64,000 nucleotides of DNA from NCBI GenBank assembly GCA_002390745.1, contig DGQK01000001.1:151350-215349 (forward strand). Reading direction: 5' to 3'. Under the pieces are notes generated by a model, which was not told where the DNA came from, did no database searches, and saw only the letters and a list, made by a program, of their open reading frames with translations. Within the stretch, counting starts at the first letter, position 1; each line of letters starts with the position of its first letter. Positions 16,282 to 26,331 of the stretch are shown in pieces. Both the position numbers and the translations under genes were made by a program. This stretch comes from Bacteroidetes bacterium UBA4416. GTDB taxonomy: Bacteria; Bacteroidota; Bacteroidia; B-17B0; Aurantibacillaceae.

Positions 16282-18062
16282 TAGCTGCCAGCCCCTGCTG
16301 TCGATAAAATAGAGAGTTCTTTCAATTGCTCGTCGCTGATCTCGCTCGGACTGTCGATCATCACATCGCGCCCGGAATTGTTTTTCGGGAAGGCGATGAA
16401 ATCACGAATACTGTCGCTGCCGCCGAACAGGGAACACAGCCTGTCGAAACCGAAAGCCAGGCCGCCATGCGGAGGCGCGCCAAACTCGAAAGCGTTCATT
16501 AAAAAGCCGAATTGCTTTTGTGCTTCTTCCTTGCTAAAGCCCAACAGGTCGAACATCTGCGCCTGCAATTCGCGGTCGTGGATCCGGATGCTGCCACCGC
16601 CAATCTCCACCCCGTTGATGACGAGGTCATAGGCATTGGCCCGCACGGCTCCCGGATCGCTTGCCAGCAAGTGGAAATCCGCCGGATTGGGCGAAGTAAA
16701 GGGGTGATGCTTGGCATGCCACCTGCCCGCAAGGGAAGCCAGCAGGTTAGGATCACCATCGTTCCATTCCAGTAAAGGGAAATCGATCACCCACAAAGGG
16801 GAAAATACGTTCTTATCTCTCAGGCCCAGGCGCGCTCCCATTTCGAGGCGCAGCTCGCTCATCGCTTTGCGCGTTTTCTCTTCCGCTCCGGCCAGCACCA
16901 GGATCAGGTCGCCGGGTGCAGAGCCGCAAGCCTCCGCCCATTTCTTCAATTCTTCTTCAGAATAGAATTTATCGACGCTCGATTTGAGGGTACCGTCGGC
17001 ATTATGACGGGCATAAACCAGGCCGGTAGCTGCAATCTGCGGGCGCTTTACCCACTCCGTCAACTCATCCAGCTGTTTGCGGGTATATTCCGCGGCGCCT
17101 TTGGCACAAATGGCCACGACCAGCTCCGCTTCATCAAACACTTTAAAATTCTTTCCTTTCACGATGCCGTTCATCTCCACAAATTTCATTTCGAAACGCG
17201 TGTCGGGCTTATCGTTACCGTAAAATTTCATGGCATCCGCATACGTCATGTGCGGAACAGAAGGCATATCGATATGCTTAACTGTTTTAAATAAATGCCG
17301 CACCAGGCCTTCAAAGGTATCGAGAATATCCTGCTGCTCCACAAAGCTCATTTCGCAATCGATCTGTGTGAACTCGGGTTGCCTGTCGGCACGAAGGTCC
17401 TCGTCCCTGAAACATTTGACGATCTGATAATAACGGTCGAAGCCTGCTACCATCAGCAATTGCTTGAAGGTTTGCGGCGACTGCGGCAGGGCATAAAACT
17501 GCCCCTTGTTCATACGGCTTGGCACCACGAAATCGCGGGCACCTTCGGGCGTCGACTTAATGAGTACCGGTGTTTCCACTTCCAGGAAATTCAATTTGTC
17601 GAGGTAGTTGCGCGTTTCAATGGCCATGCGGTGACGCAGCTCGAGGTTTTTACGCACCTCGTTGCGACGCAGATCGAGGTAACGGTATTTCATCCGCAGT
17701 TCATCGCCGCCATCGGTAGTGTCTTCAATGGTGAAAGGCGGTGTTTGCGATGCATTCAGCACTTTCAGAGCTTTCACCCTGATTTCAATGTCGCCGGTAG
17801 GATTGTTTTTGTTTTTGCTTTCGCGTTCGATCACAATCCCGCTTGCCTGGATCACAAACTCACGCCCGAGCGTTTTCACCGTGTTAAGAATATCTTCGGC
17901 AGAATCGGAATCAAAGGCGAGCTGTGTGATGCCATAACGGTCTCTCAGGTCGATAAAGGTAAGACCGCCGAGGTCTTTTACTTTTTGCACCCAGCCACTC
18001 AGGCTTACTTCTTTGTTAAGGTCTGATAATCGTAATTCTCCGCAGGTATGTGTCCGTAACAT
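16281..18062 (-). CDS. aspS: aspartyl-tRNA synthetase
   Basis: 593 residues, the normal length of bacterial-type AspRS. The N-terminal OB fold (HTCGELRLSDLNKEVSLSGW) is the anticodon-binding domain. Class II motifs follow: motif 1 near FLEVETPVLIKSTPEGARDF, motif 2 FRDEDLRADRQPEFTQID, the GAD insertion, and motif 3 GLAFGFDRL. The enzyme charges tRNA-Asp. It is the first gene of an operon with the TSUP, mltG and half-helicase genes, and has a good -7 element upstream. Confidence 0.97.
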   Translation of the reverse strand: MLRTHTCGELRLSDLNKEVSLSGWVQKVKDLGGLTFIDLRDRYGITQLAFDSDSAEDILNTVKTLGREFVIQASGIVIERESKNKNNPTGDIEIRVKALKVLNASQTPPFTIEDTTDGGDELRMKYRYLDLRRNEVRKNLELRHRMAIETRNYLDKLNFLEVETPVLIKSTPEGARDFVVPSRMNKGQFYALPQSPQTFKQLLMVAGFDRYYQIVKCFRDEDLRADRQPEFTQIDCEMSFVEQQDILDTFEGLVRHLFKTVKHIDMPSVPHMTYADAMKFYGNDKPDTRFEMKFVEMNGIVKGKNFKVFDEAELVVAICAKGAAEYTRKQLDELTEWVKRPQIAATGLVYARHNADGTLKSSVDKFYSEEELKKWAEACGSAPGDLILVLAGAEEKTRKAMSELRLEMGARLGLRDKNVFSPLWVIDFPLLEWNDGDPNLLASLAGRWHAKHHPFTSPNPADFHLLASDPGAVRANAYDLVINGVEIGGGSIRIHDRELQAQMFDLLGFSKEEAQKQFGFLMNAFEFGAPPHGGLAFGFDRLCSLFGGSDSIRDFIAFPKNNSGRDVMIDSPSEISDEQLKELSILSTAGAGS

Positions 18063-18079
18063 AGTAAAAATTTAAAGGT

Positions 18080-18087
18080 CAAATTTA
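18080..18087 (-). promoter_or_regulatory. -7 element for the aspS operon
   Basis: On the minus strand this reads TAAATTTG, an exact TAnnTTTG match, 17 bases before the aspS ATG. The -33 box is not clear. Confidence 0.5.
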
Positions 18088-18199
18088 CCTAAATTTCCGG
18101 ACATATTTGGTTCGTTTTTCCAAAAGTAAAGCCGGTATACGTGCCGCAAACCCTGGCGTGAAAAACATCCTACTAAGTGATTTATTCAAATTTTAGATC

Positions 18200-18232
18200 C
18201 GCCAAATCTGCCTCTTTTTATGAGATTTGGCG
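18200..18232 (-). terminator. terminator downstream of the superoxide dismutase gene
   Basis: A perfect 10-bp stem (CGCCAAATCT / AGATTTGGCG) with a 13-base loop lies between the stop at 18260 and the aspS promoter. The T tract is modest. Confidence 0.65.
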
Positions 18233-18259
18233 TAAATGAAATGAGCAATGTATTTCCGC

Positions 18260-19003
<744 letters not shown>

Positions 19004-19009
19004 GATCTT

Positions 19010-19519
19010 TTAGAACTGAATTAATAACTGATTTTTTTCTACGGCTACGCCTTTATTGATCGCTATTTTTTTAATTACTCCGTCTGTCGGCGATTTCAGG
19101 ATATTCTCCATTTTCATTGCTTCCAGCACGATCAGGGCATCTCCTTTTTTCACTTCCTGTCCTTCGCTTACCAGGACATCCAGTACCATGCCAGGCATAG
19201 GCGCTTTGATGTCGTTCACCTTTTTAGAGGTGAGGTTATCCAGGCCAAGGCTATGAAGCAGATCATCGTATTTATCTTTGATGTCCAGCGTATAGCTGGT
19301 GTTATTTACCTTCACCACCAGTTTTTTCTCTTCCGGGATATGCTTTACCAGCTCCACCTCATAGGATCTGCCATCTTTGATGATGCTGTATACATCTTCC
19401 CGCACTTTCAGGATATCTGCCTCAAAAGGGGCATCGTTCAGGCTTCCGGTTACTTTGGTTCCATCTGTTTTGGTGATGGCTGTTTTGTAAGCGTGTTGAT
19501 TGGTTGTAAGTGTGTACAT
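19010..19519 (-). CDS. biotin carboxyl carrier-type protein
   Basis: 169 residues. The C-terminal half is a biotinyl/lipoyl hammerhead domain with PMPGMVLDVLVSEGQEVKKG and the biotinylation motif LEAMKMEN (Lys near residue 136). The N-terminal half is a linker/dimer region as seen in carrier subunits of acyl-CoA or pyruvate carboxylases. No carboxylase subunits are adjacent here. Transcription probably starts at the TAAATTTG box 5 bases upstream, and the SOD gene follows at once. Confidence 0.9.
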   Translation of the reverse strand: MYTLTTNQHAYKTAITKTDGTKVTGSLNDAPFEADILKVREDVYSIIKDGRSYEVELVKHIPEEKKLVVKVNNTSYTLDIKDKYDDLLHSLGLDNLTSKKVNDIKAPMPGMVLDVLVSEGQEVKKGDALIVLEAMKMENILKSPTDGVIKKIAINKGVAVEKNQLLIQF

Positions 19520-19523
19520 ATCA

Positions 19524-19531
19524 CAAATTTA
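19524..19531 (-). promoter_or_regulatory. -7 element for the biotin carrier/SOD operon
   Basis: Exact TAAATTTG on the minus strand, ending 4 bases before the ATG at 19519, so the transcript would be leaderless or nearly so. Confidence 0.55.
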
Positions 19532-19658
19532 ATCTTAATAATAGCAAAACTAAAATAAAAAGATGGCCTCAGGGATGATTTCACCTTTTTTTTGAGATTG
19601 TGCCTGCAAAAGCTGAGCACTGGTGATTCCGGGAGCCGCCATCACCGGGTATAAAACA

Positions 19659-19688
19659 AAAAGTCCCCACGTGTACCGTGAGGACTTT
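19659..19688 (-). terminator. terminator of the 19710-20519 gene
   Basis: AAAGTCC and CACG pair with CGTG and GGACTTT across a 5-base loop with one internal mismatch. The minus-strand product then runs into a T-rich tract. It lies 22 bases after the stop at 19710. Confidence 0.75.
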
Positions 19689-19709
19689 CAAATCTTTATT
19701 CAGGGAAAC

Positions 19710-20519
19710 TTATTTCTTGATGAACTCGCCCATTTTATTGTCGTAGTTCAGGAAGTATCCGCCTTTGGCAAGGTTAGAGGCATCTACCGTAGAGCCGAAT
19801 CCTCTTTTCACAACATTACCATACTGATCGTAAATTTCATAAAGGGTTTCTACAGGCTTGTCGCTTGCGACAAAAGTAATGTCTTTGGATACTTTAACAG
19901 GGGCAAAGGTAACGTCCGGAGCATCAGACATGAAGTCAACAGGCTTGGATAAACGTGGCTGACCGCTGTAATCTGTCTGGCGTACACGAATCTGGTTTTT
20001 ACCGGAGTGCGGAGTGATCTTGAATGTGTAGTTGTTGGTTCCGGGAGTTCCGACACCTTCTACTTCACCAACTTTCACCCATTTGTTCCAACGGAATTGC
20101 TCTACAGCGAATGCGAGTTTCCCGGTTTCAGATTTTGTGCTCCATTTTACAGTACCGTCTTTTTCTATCGTCATAGAAATAACTTCGAATGTGCTTTTTG
20201 GCTTTAAAACTTCGGGGTTAAGGACTTTAGGTTTGCAATCTTCTTTATGCTTGATCTTAATTTCTACTTTATCACCGATATTCAGTTTATGCGGTTTAAA
20301 ATCAATCTCAAAAGCGCTTGAGTTGATTTCGTCTGTTGTGATATTTCCATTGATTAAAACCTCCGTTACACAGAAACCTACACCACCGGCACCAAACGGA
20401 TTTTGTACATACAAACTTTTCCCCTGGTAATTTCCCTCTAGTATAATGACACCCCCTTGCGAAAACCCTTTATTTATTAGGGTAATAGAAAGTATAAGTG
20501 ATAAATAAATGTATTTCAT
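19710..20519 (-). CDS. exported beta-rich protein of unknown function
   Basis: 269 residues from the ATG at 20519, chosen because it begins a signal peptide (MKYIYLSLILSITLINKGFSQ). The middle contains a fibronectin/Ig-like stretch (FAVEQFRWNKWVKVGEVEGVG, then YTFKITPHSGKNQIRVRQTD). The last 60 residues (ETLYEIYDQYGNVVKRGFG, then DASNLAKGGYFLNYDN) resemble a T9SS-style C-terminal fold, although it is short and ends in EFIKK. Probably cell surface or periplasm. No enzyme motif is seen. Confidence 0.8.
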   Translation of the reverse strand: MKYIYLSLILSITLINKGFSQGGVIILEGNYQGKSLYVQNPFGAGGVGFCVTEVLINGNITTDEINSSAFEIDFKPHKLNIGDKVEIKIKHKEDCKPKVLNPEVLKPKSTFEVISMTIEKDGTVKWSTKSETGKLAFAVEQFRWNKWVKVGEVEGVGTPGTNNYTFKITPHSGKNQIRVRQTDYSGQPRLSKPVDFMSDAPDVTFAPVKVSKDITFVASDKPVETLYEIYDQYGNVVKRGFGSTVDASNLAKGGYFLNYDNKMGEFIKK

Positions 20520-20692
20520 AGTATAATGTTGTTTTAGCACGTCTGCAAAAAGTCATGCAATATTAAAACGATATTTGAGAAAAACAAAATAAAATCGTTT
20601 TTTTTATTTAAAAAATGCAAATAAGCTGGCGATATAGCTAAATAGTCGATTATTTAGTATATTTAAACAGTTTTAACTTCTAATAATAGTTT

Positions 20693-22387
20693 ATGACTTT
20701 TAACATTTCTGCTTTCGTGATTGCGGGTTGTTTTTTTGCTCTCACCAGCTGTAAACATGAGGGTTCCGGGGCCGGTAAAAAACTTTCCGACAAAAACGGC
20801 GGTACATTTGCAATGGCTGAAAATTCTGAAGTAGGAACCTTATTCCCTCATACCCTGACTTCACAGGTCGAGGGCCTCATTACTTCCCAGATCCAGGAGC
20901 CGCTTGTGAGATTAAACCCTAAAACCCTGGAGGTAATTCCGGGCCTGGCTCAAAGCTGGGAAATTTCGGCCGACGGAAAAACCATCACCTTTCACCTCGT
21001 AAAAGGGGCTCATTTCCAAGATGATAAATGCTACAGCGGCGGCACAGGCCCTGAGATCACCAGCAAAGACGTGAAATACACCCTTGAGCTGCTCTCCACC
21101 GAGTCTGACATGAATTACCAGTTTGAAACCATCCTGAAAGACAGGCTGGCTGGTGCCAATGAATTTTACAATAAAAAAGCCAATTCCATATCAGGCATCA
21201 GGGTAATGGATGATTATACGTTTTCACTGGAATTGGTAAGCCCAAGCCTGAGCTTCCTGAAGCTCCTGGCCAACCCTGCTGCTTCTATTATGAATGAAAC
21301 GGCGGTGAAAGCTTATGGCAAAGACCTGAAAACAGGGGCAGGCCCTTTCCGGTACGATGCCTCATCCACCAAAGAGAAGTTTGTGCTGACCCGCAACCCT
21401 AATTATTATGCGACCGACAGCAGCGGTTGCAGCCTGCCTTACCTCGATACGGTTGTGGTAAATATCCTTCCCATCGAGGATGGCCTCGCCTTGTTCGAGA
21501 ACCAGAAGCTGGACCTGATCAACACCCTTCCTTCCATGAGGGTAAAAGAAATTGTGGAGAAAAACATCAAGGACTTTGCCAGCAAACCGCCACGTTATAT
21601 TCTTCAACGCGAACCGGAAATGATCAGCCAGTTCTATGTGTTCAATACCAAAACACCTCCTTTCGATAACCTCAAGGTACGCCAGGCGCTTAACTATGCC
21701 ATCGACCGCGACAAGCTTGTGGACAATGTACTGAAGGGACAGGCCATCGGTTCTGCTGTGCATGGCATTACTCCCAATACGTTTGCAGGCTATAACATTA
21801 AAAACATCCAGGGCTATTCATTCGACCCGGAAAAAGCCCGCCAGCTGCTGGCTGAAGCCGGATACCCTAATGGCGCAGGCTTCCCGGAGATCAACGTGCT
21901 TGTGAACTCGGGCAATTCCCGCAACAGCTCTGTAGCGGTAGAACTCCAAAAGCAACTGAAGCAAAACCTGAACATCAACATCAATTTCGAATCACTGCCC
22001 AACACGCAGAAATATGATTTGCAGATGCATGGCAAAAGCTCTCTTTTCAGGGATGCCTGGGTGGCCGATTACCCAAGCCCTGAATCCTTCCTGAGCCTGT
22101 TCGTGGGAGAGGCTGTACCGGCCGATAACAACGCCCGGAGCTTTCCGAACACATCGCGTTACCAGAACCTTTTGTACGATGATTATTTCAAAAAAGGACG
22201 CAATTCCAGCATCAAGGACAGCAGCTATGCCTACTTCATGCGTGCAGAACAGATCCTGGTGAACGATGCAGTCATCATCCCGCTTTGGTATGAGGGCTCT
22301 TACCGCCTGCTCACTTCTAAAATCAAGAACCTGAACCTGAACGGCATGCGTTATTACGATCTCAGCAAGGCTTACAAAGTAAATTAA
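20693..22387 (+). CDS. peptide-type ABC transporter substrate-binding lipoprotein (family 5)
   Basis: 564 residues with a lipobox (FVIAGCFFALTSC) and the OppA/DppA fold signatures: VIPGLAQSWEISADGKTITF, TSKDVKYTLELL, GAGPFRY, VRQALNYAIDR near the middle, and a C-terminal SRYQNLLYDDYFKKG. Such proteins bind oligopeptides or other solutes outside the inner membrane and hand them to an ABC permease. No permease or ATPase genes are adjacent, so the partner must be elsewhere. It is monocistronic or followed by the DnaJ-like gene after 42 bases. Confidence 0.93.
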   Translation: MTFNISAFVIAGCFFALTSCKHEGSGAGKKLSDKNGGTFAMAENSEVGTLFPHTLTSQVEGLITSQIQEPLVRLNPKTLEVIPGLAQSWEISADGKTITFHLVKGAHFQDDKCYSGGTGPEITSKDVKYTLELLSTESDMNYQFETILKDRLAGANEFYNKKANSISGIRVMDDYTFSLELVSPSLSFLKLLANPAASIMNETAVKAYGKDLKTGAGPFRYDASSTKEKFVLTRNPNYYATDSSGCSLPYLDTVVVNILPIEDGLALFENQKLDLINTLPSMRVKEIVEKNIKDFASKPPRYILQREPEMISQFYVFNTKTPPFDNLKVRQALNYAIDRDKLVDNVLKGQAIGSAVHGITPNTFAGYNIKNIQGYSFDPEKARQLLAEAGYPNGAGFPEINVLVNSGNSRNSSVAVELQKQLKQNLNININFESLPNTQKYDLQMHGKSSLFRDAWVADYPSPESFLSLFVGEAVPADNNARSFPNTSRYQNLLYDDYFKKGRNSSIKDSSYAYFMRAEQILVNDAVIIPLWYEGSYRLLTSKIKNLNLNGMRYYDLSKAYKVN

Positions 22388-22429
22388 ACACACGCTGCCT
22401 CTGGCCGAAAGGCCGGACGCTTCCCTTCC

Positions 22430-23386
22430 ATGGCCGACTACTACTCCATACTTGGTGTATCTAAAACCGCTAACGACAACGAAATTAAAGCTGCATTCCG
22501 CAGGCTGGCGATGATTTATCATCCCGATAAAAATCCGAATAACCCGGATGCCAGGCTGGTATTCGAAAATGTTCTGAAGGCCTACAATACCCTGATCCAT
22601 CCTTCTTCAAGGAGACGCTACGACCAGAGGACAAGTGATGCCACGCACATCTCCAAAACACAGCATAACAAGCGCAAAACGCAGAAGGAATGGTCCTTTA
22701 CAGAAGAGGAGATGCAAAGGCGCCAATACTACGAGAAATACTACAAGGCCAAGCAGCAGGAAAAGGCCCGGCAGCAAACAGCGCCACCCAAAGCCCACAG
22801 CGATTATAAATACATCCTCTTTGCCACACCTATTGCTGTAGGCCTGCTCATGCTCATCATTTCCATGTTTACCAAAACACCCAAAACGGTGCCGCTGCCA
22901 CCTCATAAGGAGGATATAAAAACAGAAGAAACGCTGCCTGTGCCTGTAGAGATCCCGGAAGGGCAGCTGGCTACCGGCCGAACTCCCTATTCTGGCTATT
23001 TTGGCGGTGTGCGAACGTTCAGCACGCACAATACCCTCGTCATCAACAACGCGACCGACTATGATGCCGTGATCGTGCTCTTTGATAAAGAAACGAACCG
23101 GTACCTGCAACACGCCTATCTGCAAGCCTCCTATTCCATCGAATTTAAGAAATTGCCGCTTACCGGCGTGTATTGGAAAAGTATGATAGGCAGGCACTGG
23201 AATGAAAACAAACTCATGGCGGAGAATGAGGCGATTGGCGCTTTCGACAGCATCGCCCAGTTCCAGGACCGCAAACGCGCACCGGTTGTCTTTAAAAGCG
23301 ATTCCACCGTTACAGCAGATGTGGAGCTTGTGAAAAACGGATCTAAAAAATACATGGGCAGCGAAGCTGATTTTTTTGCAAGGTAG
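22430..23386 (+). CDS. membrane-anchored J-domain (DnaJ-like) protein
   Basis: 318 residues. The N-terminal J-domain is complete: DYYSILGVSKTANDNEIKAA, then the HPD motif in MIYHPDKNPNNPDA and YDQRT. A basic Gln/Lys-rich linker and one membrane segment near residue 140 (ILFATPIAVGLLMLIISMF) follow, then a C-terminal domain of about 130 residues with no known match. It would recruit DnaK at the membrane. The zinc-finger and C-terminal substrate domains of classical DnaJ are absent. The next gene starts on the base after its stop. Confidence 0.9.
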   Translation: MADYYSILGVSKTANDNEIKAAFRRLAMIYHPDKNPNNPDARLVFENVLKAYNTLIHPSSRRRYDQRTSDATHISKTQHNKRKTQKEWSFTEEEMQRRQYYEKYYKAKQQEKARQQTAPPKAHSDYKYILFATPIAVGLLMLIISMFTKTPKTVPLPPHKEDIKTEETLPVPVEIPEGQLATGRTPYSGYFGGVRTFSTHNTLVINNATDYDAVIVLFDKETNRYLQHAYLQASYSIEFKKLPLTGVYWKSMIGRHWNENKLMAENEAIGAFDSIAQFQDRKRAPVVFKSDSTVTADVELVKNGSKKYMGSEADFFAR

Positions 23387-24208
23387 ATGATGATCCGGAA
23401 ATCCACAGAATTCAAGAAAGGTACCGTTACCTATACCGATAGCGGCAAAGGCCGCGTGGTGGTCCTGCTGCATGGTTTCCTGGGCTCTGCCGCGATCTGG
23501 GAAAAAACCATTGAGGCGCTCTCCAAAACATACCGTGTCATTGCGATTGACCTGCCGGGGCACGGGGGCACCGACTGCTTCGGCTACGTGCATACCATGG
23601 AGCTCAATGCCCGTTGTGTGAAAGCCGTGATGGACCATCTGCGCCTGAAAAAATATGTGATCATCGGCCATAGCATGGGCGGATACACGGCCCTGGCTTT
23701 CGCCGATATGTTTCCCGATAATTTGAAAGGCCTGTGCCTCTACCACTCGTCAGCATATGCCGATACCGAAGAGAAGAAAAAGGACCGTACACGCTCGGTG
23801 AAGGTGGTGAAGGCCAATCACAGGATCTATACCTCGGAGGTAATCAAAAACCTGTTTGCCGATAAAAATAAAAAGTACCTGAAACAGGAGATTGCCTTCG
23901 CTCAAAAGATCGCGTCAACTGTTTCCAAGCAATCGGTGATCGCTTCTCTGGAAGGCATGAAAGACCGCCCTAACCGCGACCTGGTGCTGGGAATGGTGCA
24001 ATATCCCGTGATGATGGTTATCGGGGAGCATGACCGGTCGCTGCCGGCGGCACAGCTGCTGGAGCAATCGGAATTATTAAAAAACAAGCACCTGCTTTAC
24101 CTCGAGCACGATGCGCACATGGGATTCCTGGAAAGCCCCATTGCCAGCAATATCGCGCTGAAGAAATTTTTAAGGGCCTGTTATAAGGCTGAGAAGAAGG
24201 AGATGTGA
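23387..24208 (+). CDS. alpha/beta hydrolase
   Basis: 273 residues with the alpha/beta-hydrolase core: the oxyanion strand VVVLLHGFLGSAAIWEK, DLPGHGGTD, the nucleophile elbow GHSMGGYTALAFAD (Ser near residue 98), a late Asp in VIGEHDRSLPA, and His in EHDAHMGFLE. Cytosolic, substrate unknown (esterase, thioesterase or C-C hydrolase). The ATG at 23387 immediately follows the DnaJ-like stop (a second ATG at 23390 is equally possible). Confidence 0.92.
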   Translation: MMIRKSTEFKKGTVTYTDSGKGRVVVLLHGFLGSAAIWEKTIEALSKTYRVIAIDLPGHGGTDCFGYVHTMELNARCVKAVMDHLRLKKYVIIGHSMGGYTALAFADMFPDNLKGLCLYHSSAYADTEEKKKDRTRSVKVVKANHRIYTSEVIKNLFADKNKKYLKQEIAFAQKIASTVSKQSVIASLEGMKDRPNRDLVLGMVQYPVMMVIGEHDRSLPAAQLLEQSELLKNKHLLYLEHDAHMGFLESPIASNIALKKFLRACYKAEKKEM

Positions 24209-24227
24209 GTCGTGAGAGATACAGAAA

Positions 24228-24725
24228 ATGAACATAGAATTTAGACACGCACAGCAAAAAGACCTTAAAAACATCGTTGCCACGTATAACTCCACTGTGG
24301 CTTCACGCCTGGTGACAGCCGATCTGGAGCCGGTATCCGTAGAAAGCAAACAAGCCTGGTTTGATGCGCACGATGTTGTAAAACGGCCTTTGTGGCTGGT
24401 GATTGCCAATGGTACTTATGCCGGCTGGATGAGCTTTAATTCCTTTTACGGAAGGCCCGCCTACGATGGCACAGTAGAGGTGAGCATTTACCTGGAGGAA
24501 AGCGCGCGTGGAAAAGGACTCGGGAAGCACTGCCTCAAAAAAGCATGTGATGCAGCGCCATCGCTGCATATCAAAACCTTGCTGGGATTTATTTTCGACC
24601 ACAATGAGCCCAGCCTGAAACTATTCTACAACATGGGCTTTGAAAAATGGGCGCATCTCCCGAAGATAGCCGATATGGGCGATGCAGAGCGGGGATTGAT
24701 TATTTTAGGGAAACGCGTTGCTTAA
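24228..24725 (+). CDS. GNAT-family N-acetyltransferase
   Basis: 165 residues of the phosphinothricin-acetyltransferase-like GNAT subgroup. Seen: the N-terminal IEFRHAQQKDLKNIVATYN, AGWMSFNSFYGRPAYDGTVE, the acetyl-CoA pyrophosphate loop VSIYLEESARGKGLGKHCL, and the C-terminal FIFDHNEPSLKLFYNMGF, WAHLPKI. It would acetylate a small amine or amino-acid analogue. It ends overlapping the region before the receiver-like gene. Confidence 0.92.
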   Translation: MNIEFRHAQQKDLKNIVATYNSTVASRLVTADLEPVSVESKQAWFDAHDVVKRPLWLVIANGTYAGWMSFNSFYGRPAYDGTVEVSIYLEESARGKGLGKHCLKKACDAAPSLHIKTLLGFIFDHNEPSLKLFYNMGFEKWAHLPKIADMGDAERGLIILGKRVA

Positions 24726-24741
24726 AATAAAGCCTGCCAGC

Positions 24742-25080
24742 ATGAGTTATCAGTTATTCCTCGATGATATCAGAACCGTAGCCATGGTATATCCTGCCAT
24801 GGCAGAAAGTGATTTTGTCATCGTGCGCGATCACAGCGCTTTCAAAGAAACCATTCTGAAGCTGGGCCTGCCGTCTTACATGAGCTTTGATAATGACCTT
24901 GGCCTGGATGAGCACAGCGAACTCGCTCCCGACGGCTATGCCTGCGCCAAATGGCTGGTATATGAGTCGGGACTTGACCTTCGGGAGCTTAGATTTTATG
25001 TACACTCTGCCAATCCGGTTGCCAAGGTACAGATCGAATCTTTACTCCATAATTATATCAAACATTTGAGAAACGAATAG
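24742..25080 (+). CDS. stand-alone receiver-like protein (cREC type)
   Basis: 112 residues. The pattern LFLDDIRTVAMVYPA, then YMSFDNDLGLDEHSELAPDG, then LRFYVHSANPVAKVQIESLL, fits the cyclic-phosphate processing receiver (cREC) group, which keeps receiver-like acidic residues and a conserved Ser/His-Ser segment. The ATG at 24742 is taken because an upstream start (24718) would lie inside the preceding gene. Partner and signal are unknown. In other genomes this domain accompanies nucleic-acid or repair enzymes, but here only the acetyltransferase is adjacent. Confidence 0.7.
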   Translation: MSYQLFLDDIRTVAMVYPAMAESDFVIVRDHSAFKETILKLGLPSYMSFDNDLGLDEHSELAPDGYACAKWLVYESGLDLRELRFYVHSANPVAKVQIESLLHNYIKHLRNE

Positions 25081-25097
25081 TAACCTGTTTGGTGAGA

Positions 25098-25119
25098 TAC
25101 TGAAACAAGCTCAGCATGT
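25098..25119. repeat. degenerate intergenic repeat half-site
   Basis: A CTGAAACAAGCTCAGCATG stretch resembles the widespread Bacteroidota intergenic motif with CGACAAGCTCAG. A second, opposite-oriented relative is at 39934-39955. No gene is present. Confidence 0.3.
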
Positions 25120-25139
25120 CCCTTCTTTAAGAGTTGCGC

Positions 25140-26222
25140 CTATTTCTTCTTATTCATCACATCCGTTTGCACGCGGATGGATTCCTCATGAAGCAGCAAG
25201 CAGATTTTCTCGACGAAGGCTCTGGGAAGACCAATTTTTTCGGCCCATTGCGAGCGGGTGCGCAAAATTTCCTGCCAGCGCTCCAACTGAAAGATGGTAA
25301 TGTCATGCTCCTTTTTATAGCCGCCCATCTGCTCCATCACCTTCATGCGTTTTTTCAGCACGTTCATGAGCTCATCGTCGATCTCGTCAACAATACTCCG
25401 GAATTGCTCCAATTGGTCGTGGCACTCGGGATTCTTAGGAAAAGCCTGCCTGTAGACCAGGTTATCGAGTAAGTCTTTCAGCGCTGCCGGTGTCAGTTGC
25501 TGGGCGGCATCGCTGAGTGCCACCTCAGGGTTGATGTGCGATTCGATCATGAGGCCACTCATGCCCAGGTCCAATGCTTTTTGTGCCACATGAGGGATCA
25601 ATTCACGGTTCCCGCAGATATGGCTCGGATCGCAGATGAGGGGAAGGTTCGGCAAAATGGTTTTCAATTCGATGGCAATCTCCCACAGTGGCTTGTTACG
25701 GTATTTGCTTTTCCCGGGATAGTGAAATCCGCGGTGAATGGCTGCCAGCCTGGTGATACCGGCATTGGAGATGCGCTCGATGGCCCCCAGCCACAACTGC
25801 AAATCGGCATGCACAGGGTTTTTGACGAGCACGGGAACATCCACACCTTTGAGTATGTCGGCGATCTCCTGCACGCTGAAAGGATTGACTGTTGTTCTTG
25901 CGCCGATCCACAACACGTCCACGCCATGCTTGAGCGCCAGCTCGGTGTGGTGGGCATTGGCCACTTCCACCGTGGTTTTCAGGCCAAATTGCTGCTGAAC
26001 CTGTTTCAACCATTCGAGGCCCGGCTCGCCCACACCTTCAAAGGAATTAGGCCTGGTGCGCGGCTTCCAGATGCCTGCCCTGAAAAGCTTCACCCGGGGG
26101 ATCTGCGAGATCTCCCGCGCTGTTTGCAGGACCTGTTGTTCCGATTCTGCACCACAGGGGCCTGCGATGATCAGGGGCTCGTTTTGCCGGGTAATCCATT
26201 CGTTCAGTGGGCTTATAGTCAC
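25140..26222 (-). CDS. bifunctional DAHP synthase / chorismate mutase
   Basis: 360 residues. The N-terminal part is a type-I-beta-like DAHP synthase (IIAGPCGAES, FRAGIWKPRTRPNSFEGVG, GARTTVNPFSVQEIA, IHRGFHYPGKSKYRNKP, CDPSHICG). It condenses PEP and erythrose-4-phosphate. The last 95 residues form an AroQ helix bundle (RSIVDEIDDELMNVLKKRMK) that rearranges chorismate to prephenate. The fusion supports shared feedback control of aromatic amino-acid synthesis. The GTG at 26222 gives VTISPLNEW, as in relatives, and a -7-like box lies between it and the first possible ATG (26273), so the GTG start is preferred. Confidence 0.92.
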   Translation of the reverse strand: MTISPLNEWITRQNEPLIIAGPCGAESEQQVLQTAREISQIPRVKLFRAGIWKPRTRPNSFEGVGEPGLEWLKQVQQQFGLKTTVEVANAHHTELALKHGVDVLWIGARTTVNPFSVQEIADILKGVDVPVLVKNPVHADLQLWLGAIERISNAGITRLAAIHRGFHYPGKSKYRNKPLWEIAIELKTILPNLPLICDPSHICGNRELIPHVAQKALDLGMSGLMIESHINPEVALSDAAQQLTPAALKDLLDNLVYRQAFPKNPECHDQLEQFRSIVDEIDDELMNVLKKRMKVMEQMGGYKKEHDITIFQLERWQEILRTRSQWAEKIGLPRAFVEKICLLLHEESIRVQTDVMNKKK

Positions 26223-26247
26223 GTGGAAATGTATTAAAATTATACTG

Positions 26248-26255
26248 TAAATATA
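26248..26255 (-). promoter_or_regulatory. candidate -7 element for the DAHP synthase gene
   Basis: TATATTTA on the minus strand, 25 bases before the GTG start. A transcript from here would exclude the ATG at 26273. Confidence 0.4.
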
Positions 26256-26331
26256 ACAGTCTTTTCCCTCCAAGGTTCACTACCGCATTTGAGGTATTGT
26301 TACGAAAGCCTAAATTCCTGATTTTTACATC

